Shown here: in pieces, positions 55,623 through 63,895 of the stretch
Position numbering within the stretch: position 1 is the first letter of the stretch
How the letters are laid out: each line of letters begins with the position of its first letter
Source: Lachnospiraceae bacterium
GTDB lineage: Bacteria > Bacillota > Clostridia > Lachnospirales > Lachnospiraceae
NCBI GenBank assembly: GCA_022796795.1
Contig: JAAWJI010000013.1
Span: 16,081-80,080 of the forward strand
Direction: 5' to 3'
DNA: 64,000 bases
Translations under genes and position numbers: made by a program
Notes under the pieces: generated by a model
The model's database searches: none
What the model was told of the DNA's origin: nothing
Seen by the model: the letters and a program-made list of their open reading frames with translations, nothing else

Positions 55623-56349
55623 ACGCATCCGAGGCCAGAAACACGGTTGGGCCTGCCAGATCCGACGGATCCCCCCACCGGGCTGCTGGTGTCCGGGAAC
55701 AGATAAACTGGTCAAAGGGATGACGCTCCCCGTTCTCCTGCCTCTCCCGCAAAGGAGCTGTCTGGGGCGTGGCAATATAGCCTGGCCCAATGCCATTGCA
55801 CTGAATATTGCGGCAGCTGTATTCTGAAGCAATACTTCTGGTCAGCATCTTCAGTCCCCCTTTGGCCGCCGCGTAGGCCGAAACCGTCTCCCGCCCCAGC
55901 TCGCTCATCATAGAACACACGTTGATGATCTTTCCGTGACCCTTTTCCAACATGCCCGGGATCACAGCCTTGGACATAATAAAGGGTGCGTTCAGATCAA
56001 TGTCCACCACCTCCCGGAACTCCTCCACCGTCATCTTCTCCATGGGAATCCGCTTGATGATCCCCGCATTATTCACCAGAATATCAATGGTGCCCATGAT
56101 TCTGGCAATCTCACGGACCATCTCCTGTACCTCATCCTCTCTGGTCACATCGCAGAGATAGCCCCGGGCGCGAATCCCCACTTTCTCATACTCTTCCAGC
56201 GCTTGCCTCCGGTGCTCTTCGCTACGGCAGTTGAAGGCAATCTCTGCACCCGCTTCCGCAAGGGCCCGAGCCATGGCAAATCCAATCCCGTAGGCAGCTC
56301 CCGTTACCAGGGCCACCTTTCCTTCCAAAGAAAACATCCTCTGCTCCAT
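55603..56349 (-). CDS. Short-chain dehydrogenase (gluconate 5-dehydrogenase-like), C-terminally truncated
   Basis: 248 residues. The NAD(P) motif is VTGAAYGIGFAMA and the NNAG motif NILVNNAG-like DILVNNAGIIKR; the catalytic Ser is in INVCSMMSE and Tyr-Lys in YAAAKGG. The sequence reads normally to FLASDASKF and then stops after HCG. The usual last 12 or so residues (NGHxLxVDGG type) are missing. The loss coincides with the start of the dehydrogenase fragment. Start ATG 56347-56349 after GAAGGGGAAG. The active site is complete but the missing tail usually helps tetramer packing. Confidence 0.8.
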   Translation of the reverse strand: MEQRMFSLEGKVALVTGAAYGIGFAMARALAEAGAEIAFNCRSEEHRRQALEEYEKVGIRARGYLCDVTREDEVQEMVREIARIMGTIDILVNNAGIIKRIPMEKMTVEEFREVVDIDLNAPFIMSKAVIPGMLEKGHGKIINVCSMMSELGRETVSAYAAAKGGLKMLTRSIASEYSCRNIQCNGIGPGYIATPQTAPLRERQENGERHPFDQFICSRTPAARWGDPSDLAGPTVFLASDASKFHCG

Positions 56350-56605
56350 CGTTTCTTCCCCTTCTCCAGTCAATATACTGACATGTTCCTTTTCATACAA
56401 ACCATTTGGCAAATACTATACGTATCAGTACGCGATTTCTTCCGTGTTTGTTTTTGATGGGTAAATCCTACCATTTTCCCGGACAGATCTCTTTCAAAAT
56501 TCAACTTTGCTTGTACACTTTTCCACTTTTCAGATAAAAAAAGCAGAAAAAATGCAGATATTCACATGCACTCCATCTTAACCTGTGGATATTTTGTATG
56601 TTTTG

Positions 56606-56648
56606 CATAAAAAATAAAGTCGGAAACCTATTTTTAAGATTTCCGGCT
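56606..56648 (-). terminator. Intrinsic terminator related to that at 63849-63889
   Basis: On minus GCCGGAAATC pairs with GGTTTCCGAC around a TTAAAAATA loop, followed by TTTATTTTTT. Confidence 0.75.
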
Positions 56649-56708
56649 TATTGTTGCCAACTGTATGGTATGCCTGTTTTCCTTTTAACTTCTATATCTT
56701 CTTTATTT

Positions 56709-56751
56709 CCTCTTGCGGACAAGAGGATACACGCCCCTTGTCCGCTGAGAG
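56709..56751. repeat. 41-bp-type palindrome, copy B
   Basis: GCGGACAAGAGGATACACG and CCCCTTGTCCGC with CTCT/AGAG ends. It shares the layout and the ATACAC centre of copy A at 34601-34641. Confidence 0.65.
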
Positions 56752-56767
56752 TAGTTACATTTCAAGC

Positions 56768-56956
56768 TTATCTCAATACCTCAATTTTACATGCCTTCTC
56801 CTTCGTTTTTCTGTTGTAGCTGATTCCAACTGCCAGGATTCTTCCCGTATATTTCGGTGTTTCGCCTAATTTCCCTGCGAAACGCAGCCTATAGTTTTTA
56901 TCTTTAATTTGTCTGATCGCTTCCTCCGGCGTACTGCCTATCAAAAACATACCCAT
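56768..56956 (-). pseudogene. C-terminal relic of an AAA-ATPase/PD-(D/E)XK nuclease family protein
   Basis: 62 residues (EEAIRQIKDKNYRLRFAGK, YTGRILAVGISYNRKTK) match the tail of the family seen intact-like at 62210-63682 (ALKQIEEKQYETTL, RRIRKYGFAFEGQRV by position). The ATPase and nuclease cores are missing. Confidence 0.65.
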
Positions 56957-56999
56957 AAGCCGCCTTTTCCTTTCTAAACCTGATTTCTAAATCAGATCT

Positions 57000-57755
57000 C
57001 TACCACACCGCATTCCCCACCAGAAAATCCTTCCCAAGCGCAAAGGCCTCCCGCATCATATAATGGGGAAGCATCCACCAATCTGTCACAGCCGCAAGCC
57101 CCAGCACTTCCCTTCCCTGGGCCTTGGCAATGTGCACGGCCCGGAACACATGGAAGCTGTTAGTCACCACTCCCACTGCATCGTCCGGGTCTCTCAACAG
57201 GCCGAAGCTGTAGCGGAGATTCTGGGCCGTATTCACAGACCGGTCCTCCAGTACAATCCGACCCGGCTCAATGCCCAGGTCCTGGAGATACCGGCTCATA
57301 GCCTCTGCCTCGCTGATATCCTCCCCCTCTCCCTGTCCGCCGGACACGATTACGTAAGCTTCTGGATTCTCCTGCAGATACCTGGCCGCTGCCCGAAGCC
57401 TCTGGGCCAGTGCCCGACTCACCTGGGTTCCCCGGACCTGGGCTCCCAGCACCACCACCGCGTCAAGCCCTGGAGGCATCCTGCCTGTCATGCCGCTTAG
57501 GATACAGCCCTGGGCTCCGAAAAACAGCAGAAGCCCGACTGCTGCCAACAGCCCGGCTCCCCCCTTAATCCATTTTGGCAGACTGCGTACCGCCTCCAAA
57601 AGCCTGGGGGTTTTGAGAATTTTGGACATTGCCAAAAATCCTGCCCCCAGGATCAGCCAGATTCCTCCAAAGGAAACGCGAATCCCCGCAGTCAGTATAA
57701 GCGCCACAAAATACAGAAGACATCCGATTCCCAGTATCAGAGTCAATCCTGCCAT
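57000..57755 (-). CDS. YdcF/DUF218-family (SanA/ElyC-like) membrane protein
   Basis: A 251-residue protein with three N-terminal TM helices and a DUF218 domain. The latter has DAVVVLGAQVRGTQVSRALA, VIVSGGQGEGEDISEAEAM and SVNTAQNLRYS. The family is linked to envelope and peptidoglycan precursor homeostasis (ElyC/SanA), but enzymatic activity is uncertain. It lies 1 base after the SEC-C gene in an operon. Confidence 0.9.
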   Translation of the reverse strand: MAGLTLILGIGCLLYFVALILTAGIRVSFGGIWLILGAGFLAMSKILKTPRLLEAVRSLPKWIKGGAGLLAAVGLLLFFGAQGCILSGMTGRMPPGLDAVVVLGAQVRGTQVSRALAQRLRAAARYLQENPEAYVIVSGGQGEGEDISEAEAMSRYLQDLGIEPGRIVLEDRSVNTAQNLRYSFGLLRDPDDAVGVVTNSFHVFRAVHIAKAQGREVLGLAAVTDWWMLPHYMMREAFALGKDFLVGNAVW

Positions 57756-57756
57756 C

Positions 57757-58269
57757 CTATTTTCCCTTTCCGCAGCATTTCTTATATTTAAGGCCGCTTC
57801 CGCAGGGGCAGGGATCGTTGCGCCCGATCTTGGGCCCCTTCACGATGGTGCCAGACTTCTTCTGATCCAGATACAGCTCTTTCCGCTTTTCCTCTGAGTA
57901 AATCGCCTCCCACTGGGGAAGCTCATACAGCCAGTCCGCCTTGGCGTCCACCATATTCCGGTACAGCTTCTCCGTGTCAAACTTCAGGCTCACCGGCGTG
58001 TCCTCCTCCATCTCCTCAATGGGGTTTGGCTCCACCAGGCTGTCGTTGATCCCGTCCAGAAAACCAGTCATAGTCAGCACAGACTGACCATATTTCTCCG
58101 CCAGCTCCTTCACCGTGCCCTTTACTTCCACCTCCGGCTGCTCCAGAAGCTGCTCATAGATTCCCTTTTCAATATCGAAATATGTTGCCCAAAATCTCTG
58201 GAGATCTCCTTTATTGGCCTTCTGGTCATAGGCCATATCCCGCCACTGCTTTAATAATGCCATTTTCAT
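57757..58269 (-). CDS. SEC-C motif protein
   Basis: A 170-residue protein with a helical N-terminus (DUF3825/DUF-like, unassigned) and a C-terminal SEC-C zinc motif [20 protein letters not shown] as in SecA. The function is unknown; the motif binds zinc and may contact ribosome or SecB-like partners. Its promoter is at 58358-58386; it starts the operon with the YdcF gene. Confidence 0.9.
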   Translation of the reverse strand: MKMALLKQWRDMAYDQKANKGDLQRFWATYFDIEKGIYEQLLEQPEVEVKGTVKELAEKYGQSVLTMTGFLDGINDSLVEPNPIEEMEEDTPVSLKFDTEKLYRNMVDAKADWLYELPQWEAIYSEEKRKELYLDQKKSGTIVKGPKIGRNDPCPCGSGLKYKKCCGKGK

Positions 58270-58357
58270 TTACCATCCTTTTATCAAACTGTTCTGCCGC
58301 TGTGCATGTTTTTATATAATATCGCTCGTCTGTTCAGCACGCACCTTTAACAAGGAT

Positions 58358-58386
58358 AGTATAGCTTATCCAGGGAGGATTTTCAA
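58358..58386 (-). promoter_or_regulatory. Sigma-A promoter of the SEC-C/YdcF operon
   Basis: TTGAAA (58381-58386) and TATACT (58358-58363), 17-base spacer, minus strand. Confidence 0.7.
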
Positions 58387-58569
58387 CTAAAAGTTACTGG
58401 CTGCCGTCCGTTCAGCCTGCGCTTATCATACATCCAGGGAAAAGCTTATCCGCCCCGGTAATCTCGTAATCCGCCAGTTGCTCCAAAAATCTATAAGAAA
58501 ATGGTATCCCCATTAATGAGCCAAAAGGATCCACAGGCATACTTCTCCAGCACCATAGGAAAATCTTAA

Positions 58570-58870
58570 GAAAATCCGCAGAAAAATCCGGGAGACCTTC
58601 TACTGTCCCATTATCATGCTGACGGCAAAGACCGAGAATCGAGATAAAATTCCGGGCCTCACCATGGGAGCCGACGATTACATCACCAAGCCCTTTCATC
58701 CTCTGGAAGTGGTGGCCAGGGTAAAACGCAGCTGCGGCGGTATCTGCACTATACTCCTTCGGCATCCAGGCAGGAGGAGCCAGCCTGTGAATATGAGATC
58801 CTGGGGCTTATGATCAACCGGGACAATCACAAGTGCTCTCTGTTTGGAAAGGAAGAGTCTATGATCTATA
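58570..58870 (+). pseudogene. VanR-like OmpR-family response regulator fragment
   Basis: Frame 1 reads [20 protein letters not shown] and [18 protein letters not shown] (receiver end). After a frameshift near 58725 a second frame reads [11 protein letters not shown] and [20 protein letters not shown], the start of the DNA-binding half. Neither end is complete. It is an old remnant of a VanR-like regulator. Confidence 0.75.
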
Positions 58871-58879
58871 AACAAAAAA

Positions 58880-59530
58880 CAAAGACGGAAGTTATCTAGC
58901 AGAAGCTTCCGTCCTAATCACAGCTTACTATTCTGTTACTCTTTAATCTCATCAATGTCCGTCAGATTTACGTCCAAAGACGTTAATACAGCCTTTAATG
59001 ACCGATAATCTTTTTTTAACTCGCATATGTTTTTGTTGCATTTTCCTCTTTTGCAATCAACATATGAGCTTGTACCCTTTGAAATTCGTTTATGTTTCTT
59101 TCAATAATTTCTCCGTTACCAGGCACATGATCACCTCCAGATTATGCTAAACGACTGTTTTAATAGATTTAGTGTACCATAATCAGAGTGCAAAGTCTAT
59201 TACAATTTTCTGATCGTCTCGCGTCAGCAGGATTGAAACTGGCAAACGCGTTGTCCCTGATTTTGGACTTCTCTTTTTCTCTGAAGTGTTAGATGTTCCC
59301 ATTTGTATCTTGCTAAACCAAGAAACCACCTAATTCCTTTATGACCGTGCTCTTTCAGATATATCTTCAAAAAAGCTCCGATCATCCAAAACAGACTCGC
59401 AGATATGAATCTTTCACGGCGCTTCTGCTTTTGGTACAATGATTGTGCCAAAGCAAAAAAGCCTCTATTTTGCTGGCTAGTACAGCATTACACAAATAGC
59501 AGTCACTGTTTTTCACCGCTATTTAGACAA
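58880..59530. other. Gene-poor remnant region
   Basis: Contains the eroded small gene at 58936-59110 and an open stretch on minus at 59224-59451. The latter encodes 75 residues (ERFISASLFWMIGAFLKIYL, GIRWFLGLARYKWEHLTLQR). It may be a fragment of a larger membrane-associated protein, but I cannot name it. No intact gene seen. Confidence 0.4.
58936..59110 (-). pseudogene. Eroded small mobile-element gene
   Basis: NEFQRVQAHMLIAKEENATK in one frame and KKDYRSLKAVLTSLDVNLTD IDEIKE in the continuation after a stop are typical of small ICE/plasmid proteins. TAGACTTTGCACT lies upstream, like the promoter of the 59-codon gene at 34.8 kb. Confidence 0.45.
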
Positions 59531-61393
59531 TTAGTGTTCTGAAATCCTCCTGCTGTCAAAATACACAAACCGGTCAATAGCGTCCAGGATGTCCCCAAAC
59601 TCCTCTCTGGGAGCCAGCTCTATATAGCGGCTTAAGAGCTCATTTTCCTGCCCCTTGTAAGGGCCATAAAAAATATCATAGAGATTATGTCCCCGCATAT
59701 GAATACGAATCTCCTCCATATGCTCCTTTACATCCTCCTCTGTCCGGATGTCATGGCCCAGCACGGCGGCCAGCGCCTGGCCGCTTCGAATCCGGTGCAG
59801 ATATTCCCGCCATTTTTCCAGAAATATCCGGTAAAAGTCCTCCGCCTGTTCCAGCACGCCGACTTTAGCCATGATCTCCGGATTCAGGAAATAATTCTCA
59901 AAGGAATAATATTTCAAAATCAGCACATGATCCCGGGTCACCCGGGGCAGGCGGTCCGGATCCTCTTCTCCCCGCTGCTCATAATACTGGCATAGCTTCC
60001 TGGCCAGCTTCTCAGAATCCTGGCCGTCTCCATCCCGGATCATGAGAAACTGATCCTTGATATACACCTGGTTCATGTATTTTAAATTGGCGTAAGTCTT
60101 AATATTGGTGCAGCTGTTGGTGGTGATAATGGCAATGCGGGACAGCTTTCCCTCCTCATCATAAATCTCTGAGTAATACCGGCTCAAAAGCAGGGGCAGG
60201 CGGCTCTTGTCCTGTTTGCCCTCCACCAGGAATACAAAGCTTACATCCATCAGGTCGTTGGCAGAATAGCCCAGATCGTCCAGGATACGCCCAATGTCCG
60301 CCTTTTCCCGGATTACGGAATAACATTCCTCATCCAGAACCACCTGTCGAATCTGCCTGCTGTTGAAATTGAACAGCAGGTTTGGCGAATGGGTGGAAAA
60401 GACCACCTGATTCTTCTTGGAAAGGCGGTACAGCACCTCACTGGACACCTTCTGCAGTTTAGGATGGAGAAAAATCTCCGGATCCTCCATGAGAATCAGA
60501 CAGGGCAGCCGGTTCTCGCTGTCCATGCAGGCCTCCAGAAGAGACAGCATATACATACTGCGCATGCCCTTCCCCAGCCGCTCCACCGAACGCACGTCCC
60601 CCCGTTCCCGCTGGCAGGCCTTGGCCTTTACCCGGAACATCTGGTTGGAATCGCAGCTGACCGTATAGCGAATCTCCTCCAGAGCCCCTCCGTTTCGATG
60701 GAAGTTCTCATTGACCTTTTGCTGAAAGGCGTTGAGATTCAGCTGGTAAAATTTATACTCCAGAAGCTTGGCCGTCTCAAAGGCGCTGAGCTCCTCCGGT
60801 TTCTTCTGGTGGATCAGGCCGATACAGGAAAAGCATCGGCTGCATTTTTTGCTCTGGTCAAACATACAACAGTCTGAGCGCATCCGTTTCAGCTGCTCAT
60901 CCTCCTGGAACAGCAGAAGATCCTCCTGGATCTGGCTCAAATTCCGCTGGGCGTCCAGATAATAAATCCGGGGAAGAAGCTCCGGGATCCAGCGGTTGTG
61001 CTTTTTCTTGCCGTCGCCATATCGCACCCGTCCCTCCCAGTTTACCACATACTCAAACTCCAGAATCCCATTTTGAAAGGAAGGAAGCTTGCTGCAGAAA
61101 TCCCGCTCCCAGGCCTCATAGCGCTTGTAAACGCTGACGATGCCGTGGGCGTGGAGTATCTTAAGATCCTCCGGCGTAATCTTCAGGGACACCTGGATCT
61201 CAATATTCTGCTGCCGTTCATTAAAATCCTCAGGTTTGACCTGGTAGACACCTCCTGCCAGGCAGATGGCATCCAGCACAGAGGACTTTCCCGTATTGTT
61301 TTTTCCTACCAGAATCAGGGCATTTTCAATGTCGGAAATGCAGAGATCCCGGACAGACTTGAAATTTTTGATATGGATACGTACCAGCTGCAT
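59531..61393 (-). CDS. OLD-like AAA ATPase/TOPRIM nuclease with Cys-rich insertion
   Basis: A 620-residue protein. The SMC/RecF-like N-terminus has IKNFKSVRDL and Walker A GKNNTGKS (30-37). A signature-like VERLGKGMRSMYMLSLLEA precedes Walker B LILMEDPEIFLHPK and the switch FSTHSPNLLF. A TOPRIM-like end has FLVEGKQD (about 390) and MIRDGDGQD (about 452). In the ATPase lobe C175, C176, C184, C187 and C190 form a possible metal site unusual for OLD proteins. OLD-family proteins include phage-defence nucleases (family knowledge). No clear partner gene (such as a GajB/UvrD helicase) adjoins it, so it would be a stand-alone class. It has its own promoter (61463-61491). Confidence 0.88.
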   Translation of the reverse strand: MQLVRIHIKNFKSVRDLCISDIENALILVGKNNTGKSSVLDAICLAGGVYQVKPEDFNERQQNIEIQVSLKITPEDLKILHAHGIVSVYKRYEAWERDFCSKLPSFQNGILEFEYVVNWEGRVRYGDGKKKHNRWIPELLPRIYYLDAQRNLSQIQEDLLLFQEDEQLKRMRSDCCMFDQSKKCSRCFSCIGLIHQKKPEELSAFETAKLLEYKFYQLNLNAFQQKVNENFHRNGGALEEIRYTVSCDSNQMFRVKAKACQRERGDVRSVERLGKGMRSMYMLSLLEACMDSENRLPCLILMEDPEIFLHPKLQKVSSEVLYRLSKKNQVVFSTHSPNLLFNFNSRQIRQVVLDEECYSVIREKADIGRILDDLGYSANDLMDVSFVFLVEGKQDKSRLPLLLSRYYSEIYDEEGKLSRIAIITTNSCTNIKTYANLKYMNQVYIKDQFLMIRDGDGQDSEKLARKLCQYYEQRGEEDPDRLPRVTRDHVLILKYYSFENYFLNPEIMAKVGVLEQAEDFYRIFLEKWREYLHRIRSGQALAAVLGHDIRTEEDVKEHMEEIRIHMRGHNLYDIFYGPYKGQENELLSRYIELAPREEFGDILDAIDRFVYFDSRRISEH

Positions 61394-61462
61394 GTGGGGC
61401 CTTCCCTCCTCCGGACTCTAAAAATCTGTTGTATTCCCTATAGCTGTCCTTTGCTCTTTTTT

Positions 61463-61491
61463 ATTATAAAGGATTTCCCTATCTCACACAA
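61463..61491 (-). promoter_or_regulatory. Sigma-A promoter of the OLD-like gene
   Basis: TTGTGT (61486-61491), 17 bases, perfect TATAAT (61463-61468), minus strand. Confidence 0.7.
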
Positions 61492-61499
61492 TAGCTTTC

Positions 61500-61938
61500 C
61501 GTTGTTTTCCGGCCAAGCATGAAATGGCGCTGAAAATTTTATTTACTCCACGCATACATGCGATTCAACATCTCATCTGCCGCCTCCCGGCTGTCTACGG
61601 ATACGCAGAACAAGTCAAGTTTCTTTTCTCTATGTTTTATCATACTTCATCCATTTACTCATGTCAAATACCCCTCGGCATTGGCCAAATGCTCATGCAA
61701 GCACGGCACTTGGCTCATTGCCCGCAGAAATAAAAATCCCCACCGCGGCACTGTATCACTGCGATGGGGATTTACAAGGGGAGGATATATAAGTAATCGT
61801 TCATCTTTTGTTCAATAGTAGTATTGCCCTCCCATTCCATTTTATACATACAATTTTAATTTTTTTATAATACACCGTCCAGAGCACGCCATTTGCACTA
61901 CGCAGTGTCCCTTTTGGAAAATGCGCCCCAGCGCTCCC
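61500..61938. other. Remnant stretch with a terminator hairpin
   Basis: On minus a short frame ending near 61545 (LDLFCVSVDSREAADEMLNR, then MYAWSK and stop) looks like the C-terminal end of a lost gene. A hairpin at 61732-61780 (AAATCCCCA...TGGGGATTTTTATTT on minus) is a plausible terminator for the small membrane gene downstream on the map. Nothing else recognised. Confidence 0.4.
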
Positions 61939-62184
61939 TCAATCTTTTCTCTCTGGAGTCTGTTCTCCTTCTCTGCCAGAAGCGCCGCGTCCCTTTAACA
62001 GTCTGTAAATAAAAATATAAGCGTACAGCAGCACCGGAATAACCAGGGTCATGGACAAAGAGGCCTTCAGCCAATCCGATGCCCAGGGGCTGTCTATCAG
62101 AGCAAACACAAGAGTTCCTATGTACATGGTCGCCAGCAGGATTGCTCCTGCAAACGCCAAAATTCGTTTAATCTTCTCAAACAT
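61939..62184 (-). CDS. Small two-TM membrane protein, unknown
   Basis: An 81-residue protein with hydrophobic helices ILAFAGAILLATMYIGTLVF and MTLVIPVLLYAYIFIY, then a charged tail (GRGASGREGEQTPERKD). GAGGATA precedes the ATG at 62182-62184. Small proteins of this layout are common in Lachnospiraceae; no function known. It lies 25 bases after the AAA/PD-(D/E)XK gene on the same strand. Confidence 0.75.
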   Translation of the reverse strand: MFEKIKRILAFAGAILLATMYIGTLVFALIDSPWASDWLKASLSMTLVIPVLLYAYIFIYRLLKGRGASGREGEQTPERKD

Positions 62185-62209
62185 CGCTTATCCTCTGCCT
62201 TACTTTTCT

Positions 62210-63682
62210 CTATGCCTCCCCGATCAGCACCCGCTGGCCTTCAAAGGCAAACCCGTATTTCCGAATCCGTGACCGCCGTATCCCCCGGTTTAACAGTGTC
62301 GTCTCATACTGCTTCTCTTCAATCTGCTTCAAGGCAGCCTGTACCGTATCGGAAAGCTCCTTTTCCCTCCTTGGCTGAAACACCTTAAATTCCAATATTA
62401 TGGCAGGATCCTCCGGCTTTAAGGGCTCCAGCATTACATCATACCGGCCAAAACCGCTTTCCCGATTGGATGTCAGTTGATAACGGCCCTCCAGCTCCAT
62501 GAGCATCCCTAAGACAAAGCCATGGTAAAAGCGCTCTGGTTGACTCCCCGACGATCCCTTTCCCGAATCAAAACAGCCATAAACAGACTGAGACACATGA
62601 TTCATATAATCATTCATGGCATCCAGATCACCCAAAAGCAACGCCTTAATAAAATCATTGTAACTACTATCCTGCTTTGCAAACCAGCCCCGGATCATGT
62701 TCCCAAACATTAACCGTACTTCCCTGTTTGTCAAAGTAAGCGTATGATACCAGCGGCTTGTCTCCTCCATAAACTCCATCTGGACTACCTTTAGATATCC
62801 GCTTGCAAGGAGAAGACTCCAGATAGAATTTCTCTTCGTATGCAGCTCCCCATACACAATCTGTTCATCAATCTCTACACGAATCTTCCCTCCCTGCATC
62901 AGGCACTCCAGCTTTTGTTTAATCTCTTTATCTCCCTCCTGAATCAACTTCCCAACCAGGCTGTTGGAGCTGGAATTGGCCCAATAGGTGGCAGCTTTCC
63001 TTTTATCCAGATAGTTCAAAACAGACCATGGATTATATATGTCCGTTTGTTTGCCAAAGGTAAAGCCGTCATACCAGTTTTTTATCTTTTGCTTCTGGTC
63101 TGACATCCCAAACTCATCCAATGCCGCAAAAACTTCATTTTCTGTAAAGCCAAAACGTTCTGCATACTTCTCAGAAGTAGTTGTTACTACCTCCAGATTA
63201 TTCAAATCTGAAAAAATCGATTCCCGGCTCACCCGTGTAATTCCCGTCATAATTGCCCGTTCCAGATATGGATTTGTCTTAAAGGTGGAATTGAACAAGC
63301 TTCTGGTAAAGGAAACATCATAATACACTTCCGTAAGAATCTGATTCATTCTCTGAACCGTTGTCTCGTAATTCCTCTCCTTTACATTGGCAAAGGAGAG
63401 ACTAATCACCGGATATGTTCCCTGTAGTTCTTGGTACTTTTCCTTCTCCCAAATGGCAAGTCCCTGAAACAAATCTCCCCTGCTTGCATATTTTGTAGAA
63501 AAGAACTGTTCCACCATACTCATATTCAATGTTTTTCCAAAGCGCCTGGGACGGGTAATCAAAGTAACCTCGTCCTGGCTCTCCCACCATTCCTCTATAA
63601 ACTTTGTCTTATCCACATAAAATCAGGTATTCTCGCGTATTTTTCCAAAGCTTTGAATTCCAATCCCCACAGTCCGGGCCAT
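62210..63682 (-). pseudogene. AAA-ATPase/PD-(D/E)XK nuclease (DUF1703-type) gene with in-frame UGA at codon 20
   Basis: About 490 codons. The N-terminus MARTVGIGIQSFGKIREN follows AAAGGAGG, then TGA at 63623-63625 interrupts before FYVDKTKFIEEWW. The rest is open: Walker A TRPRRFGKT, WYDGFTFG, and a nuclease end with GFGRYDVMLEP, AIILEFKVF (D/ExK) and ALKQIEEKQY. A GTG at 63614-63616 could start a shorter protein but has no ribosome site. Family members are abundant, often multicopy, and of uncertain function (possible nuclease or toxin-like elements). Probably inactivated by a point nonsense mutation. Confidence 0.8.
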
Positions 63683-63848
63683 ACCTCATACCTCCTTTCC
63701 TGAATTTATCTTATCATAATTTTCATATCGTATCCAGCATCTTTTCCCGCCTGGATAGTGTAACTTTACTTTCGGATTTGGCTGGCCAGTGACGTTTTGT
63801 AAAGGACGACTTTTTAATCAAGTTCACAGAAAATTTACATTTCAGGGC

Positions 63849-63889
63849 AAAAAAATAAGGCCAGGAACCTATTTTTAGATTCCCGGCCT
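63849..63889 (-). terminator. Intrinsic terminator of the partial gene at the right edge
   Basis: On minus GGCCGGGAATC pairs with GGTTCCTGGCC around TAAAAATA, then TTATTTTTTT. It is closely related to the terminator at 56606-56648. Confidence 0.82.
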
Positions 63890-63895
63890 ACGGTT

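Larger units (their letters stand above)
56350..56767. other. AT-rich upstream region of the sugar operon with terminator and repeat
   Basis: Holds a TATAGT-type -10 candidate near 56420 for the SDR gene, a minus-strand terminator (56606-56648) and the palindrome copy B. No gene recognised between. Confidence 0.45.

Noticed and set aside
54933..55832. 299-residue intact dehydrogenase
   Set aside because: The first ~68 residues are not dehydrogenase-like but the SDR gene read in another frame; the true N-terminal domain is missing.
58412..58765. 117-codon minus-strand open frame
   Set aside because: Lies antisense to the recognisable VanR-like fragment and shows no domain of its own.
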